Source of the DNA: Diadema setosum
Taxonomy: Eukaryota; Echinodermata; Echinoidea; Diadematoida; Diadematidae
Assembly: GCA_033980235.1 (NCBI GenBank)
Contig: CM067067.1
Location: 17,638,239-17,702,238 of the forward strand
Direction of reading: 5' to 3'
DNA length: 64,000 nucleotides
Position 1 is the first letter of the stretch. Each line of letters starts with the position of its first letter. The position numbers and the translations under genes were made by a program. The notes beneath the pieces are model-generated. The model was given only the letters and a program-made list of their open reading frames with translations. It was not told where the DNA came from and searched no databases. Shown here one piece after another: positions 61,072 through 64,000 of the stretch.

Positions 61072-61566
61072 CTGTGTGCACAGAGCAAAAATACCGATCT
61101 CTGATTGTTTATCATGGCATTCTGAGTGATGGAAATTATCTTGGAGTAGTACAGAATGAATACCATAATCCATCAAGTATATGACAAAAATATGTCAGTA
61201 TTAAATTGTTTCAAACAGAGGAGTGCAAGCTACAGCAATTCAAGTTTGCAGCAAAAACCTGAAGATCAAAAATAAATGCTCATATTTCTTGCATGTACAG
61301 CAACAGGAGGAACACAGAATCTATCAAGAAGAAATTAGTGTAGCCAAATCAAATCAAAAGAAGACCTGAATTGATGAGGATCCAAGTTGAAAGTAACATG
61401 GGAATGACACTGTATATGATGGTAAACTTGAGCTACACACATATGAAATATCTTCATGCTACCATCATATCAGAACACTTTGTTACATTTTAGTTCCCAA
61501 TTTATGCAGCGACATGTCACTAAGTCACTATCCAAGCAACATCATCACCATGGCAACCAAACTAAC
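61072..61566 (-). other. Short talin intron
   Basis: Nothing recognised. Confidence 0.85.
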
Positions 61567-61703
61567 CTCGCTGCAGCGGCCAGCAGATTCTTGGCATTGG
61601 GCGCGTTGGGGTCCACAGACATGGCCTTAACAGCCAGCAGCAGCTTACTGGAGGAGACTGAGATGTTCTTTAGACTACCAACCATATTACTCTGAGCTTC
61701 GGC
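61567..61703 (-). CDS. TLN: Talin exon: R6
   Basis: Starts in phase 0 after CTTTGCAG and ends AG|GTTAGT with two bases of arginine. NMVGSLKNISVSSSKLLLAV then KAMSVDPNAPNAKNLLAAAA matches human QVVSNLKGISMSSSKLLLAA and its continuation. Confidence 0.97.
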
Positions 61704-62266
61704 CTGCAAAGAAAGAGAGCATCAGTGACTCTCATATTAGTCCTAATATACTGAAATTGGCGTTAGTGTTGGTAAGTATAAAAATGGTGGTACAAGGTCC
61801 AGACTAAATCATGCAGCTTTACTAGTGTACACATTGTACACAGTCTTTGGTAATATTATTCAGTTTTGGGTAGTGAAGCATTCATTAGGAAGGATGTTGT
61901 ATGATCTGTGATTAATTCCATTTATTGAGTTTTACAGGGGGAAAAATCATACAAAAACAAAACAAGCAAATTTGGAAAGATGCATGTTTGTAGGAGTGCT
62001 TTGGTAAAATGATTTGCTTTCAATTCACTTCTGGAATGCATCAATGTTCTATCCATTCATCTCTCCATGTATTCATTTATCATTTACCTATCTAATTATC
62101 TGTCCCTTCATTAGGTTCAATCCATTCACAGTGGCCAGTTCAGTAATCTGGTAATTAAAATGGAAATACCCTGTGCTATCAAGTCACGTAAAAACAAATT
62201 CAAGAGTTGAGATATGGTGGGGAAAAAAAAAAAGAAAAGGAAAGAAAAATAGTTCAATCATCTTAC
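61704..62266 (-). other. Talin intron
   Basis: Nothing recognised. Confidence 0.85.
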
Positions 62267-62467
62267 TGATGCGGTCCTGGCCATGCCCATTCCAGAGTCC
62301 ATCAGGTCCTGGAACTCCCGGCTGAACTCGTTGGCCGCCATGGCTAGTTCCTCGGGGGTGCCCCGGGCTGCCACCACCAGTTCCCCGCTGGCCACATTCA
62401 GGCCCTGGGCCGCTCGGTTGAGACTGTTCTGGTGCTCGGGGTAACTCTTGTGCTCCCCAGCCGGCAG
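62267..62467 (-). CDS. TLN: Talin exon: R6, first exon visible in the window
   Basis: 67 codons. The donor TCA|GTAAGA is clear. The start is the CCCACCAG at 62468-62475, phase 0, chosen because an in-frame TGA lies not far upstream. A second candidate acceptor (CACAAG before AGTTACC) would drop eight residues. ASGELVVAARGTPEELAMAA then NEFSREFQDLMDSGMGMA matches human SKELVVATRGTSQELARAS and its continuation. A long poly-G/C tract sits about 50 bases upstream of the acceptor. Confidence 0.9.
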
Positions 62468-64000
62468 CTGGTGGGTTAACATCCCACCCCGAAGTGGTCC
62501 AGGTCAGGTAGTAAAGGGGGGGGGGGGGGGGGGAGAGACAGGGGGTAGGGGACGGAAAGTGTAGCAGGGTATCCAACATACAAGGTGTATGTTGAAATGT
62601 GGGTAGAATACGTGGAGATTAGGATTGGATCAAGAGGGGAAGTAAAGGGTGGGGGAGGGGGTGTTCACACACATGGTGTTGTGCACACAAAGCCAAGGAA
62701 GATGTACAGACATTGAGAATTGGGAGGTGGCAGGGGGAGAAGGGGAAATAAAATGGGAAAATTGAATTAGCATCACTACAATCAGTCACATCATTGGCAG
62801 TTTCATAAAAAGTTCTCCTCTACTTTTCCAAACATCTGCCTCTTTAAATTAGCTAATTAAGGAATGTTTGCTGTCATTTTGTCCAAATAAACATGCAGTG
62901 TATCTGGCTTCTCATTGGTATGCCTTTTGGGTTGTTGCTTTGTTTCATACACCACTTCTACATTATCTCATCTCAACAATTTTGATCGGTTACAAACTTC
63001 AACTCGTTGTTTTCTCATCATGACAAGATGCTTTAGCCGAAAATATTCAGAAAACTCATCCCCCGACTTCCATCACATATTCTTGCAATATCAAATGTAA
63101 AAATGACAAATACAATGTATCTGAAAGAGAAAAGAAGTGCAATGAGTTGAGGGCTTAAACTTATACAAGACTTTAGTAAGAGATAAATTACTATATATCC
63201 CAGCAAAGCACTAGGTGCATTGCTGGGAAATCGTTGGCTGTTGTCAAACATTCTAATCAGTGGCTCTTTCCTGAAATTTCTTCTAAATGACAAAAAAAAA
63301 GGTCACATTTATCATTTATGAAGAAAAGTGAAGTGCATTGTACATGTAAAATGTGTGTGACAGATTATATTATGATGAGGTTAGTGTACACAGAAACAAA
63401 AAATGTGTATTGAGTCGATGAGAACAGAAAATGTGACATTCTACTACTGTTCTAGAAGTAGAGATATCTGTGTGTGATGTCTGTTTTTTTCTATGGGGAG
63501 GGACAGTGGAATATTTCAGAGTGCCACTATAAACAAAATTAAAAGCATACTGTCAATTATATCCCGCACTCTTGACACAATGCATAAAAGCAATACACAG
63601 GCAACTTGAAGCCATTCAGCGAACATTCTCATTTAAATACAATACATTTGAAACATGATTGTCAAAGACATACAGGCGGAACTGACCATGAAACAATGTT
63701 GAATGTCATACATGTCCTTTTTTTTTCACTTTTCTCTGCACAAGTCAAGACTCCTAAATTGAAGGCATATGAATGAATTTTCACTAAAACATGACTATTA
63801 CGATTACTACCACATGGAAGTACAACTGAAAAAGACACAGTTGATCCTTTCTGGGATATTGCACAGAAGAATGATTTTGTGATACAGTCATATGGAGAAG
63901 AAATGAGGACAATGAATGAGTCAAACCATAGTAATATGGCAGAATGCAAACTTTTCTTTCGTTACCCAAAGTATCTAAAACCAAACAAATATCCTGTATG
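62468..64000 (-). other. Start of the next talin intron
   Basis: Includes an 18-base poly-C on the - strand (62516-62533). No further talin exon was found up to the window edge, so R1-R5 and the FERM head lie beyond it. Confidence 0.8.
62516..62533 (+). repeat. Poly-G tract
   Basis: About 18 G on the + strand, hence poly-C immediately before the talin acceptor region on the - strand. Confidence 0.95.

Overview
This is a eukaryotic genomic window. It has AT-rich introns, canonical GT-AG splice sites, many microsatellites and poly-G/poly-C runs, TTAA-flanked foldback elements and a degenerate CR1/L2-type LINE. The repeat types and the talin sequence suggest a marine invertebrate deuterostome, most likely an echinoderm. 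That is an inference from style, not a species identification.

Layout. Bases 1-1540 hold the 3' end of a protein kinase gene on the + strand: two well supported coding exons, a fragment of a third, and a poly(A) signal. Bases 1.5-8.4 kb are mostly non-coding. They include one, possibly two, + strand exon-like segments resembling the N-terminal part of EndoU-type endoribonucleases. From 8404 to the end of the window, the - strand carries the 3' half of a single talin gene. Twenty-six coding exons were resolved base by base; together they encode about 1308 residues. They run from rod bundle R6 (human TLN1 about residue 1230) through R7, R8, R9, R10, R11, R12 and R13 to the C-terminal dimerisation helix and TAA stop. 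The FERM head and rod bundles R1-R5 must lie beyond base 64000. The kinase and talin genes are convergent.

The talin exons are GC-rich and mostly begin and end in phase 0. Their translations follow human talin almost residue for residue, including the KVK actin-binding motif of R13 and the threonine positions of R8. The introns carry the repeats: a 563-codon reverse transcriptase ORF (26712-28403), several foldback MITE-like elements with TTAA ends, a 179-base palindrome, three tandem satellites (periods 161, about 185 and 206 bases) and two tRNA-derived SINE heads.

The most interesting signal is in the 10.2 kb intron inside the R10 bundle (39030-49234). It contains at least four short GC-AG-bounded segments of 33, 21, 27 and 42 bases. 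Each has acceptable splice sites, is a multiple of three, is open, and is phase 0 like the flanking exons. Skipping all four gives a human-like R10. Including them would add up to 41 residues at the turn between two R10 helices. This looks like a cluster of alternatively spliced microexons and is the candidate undescribed system here.
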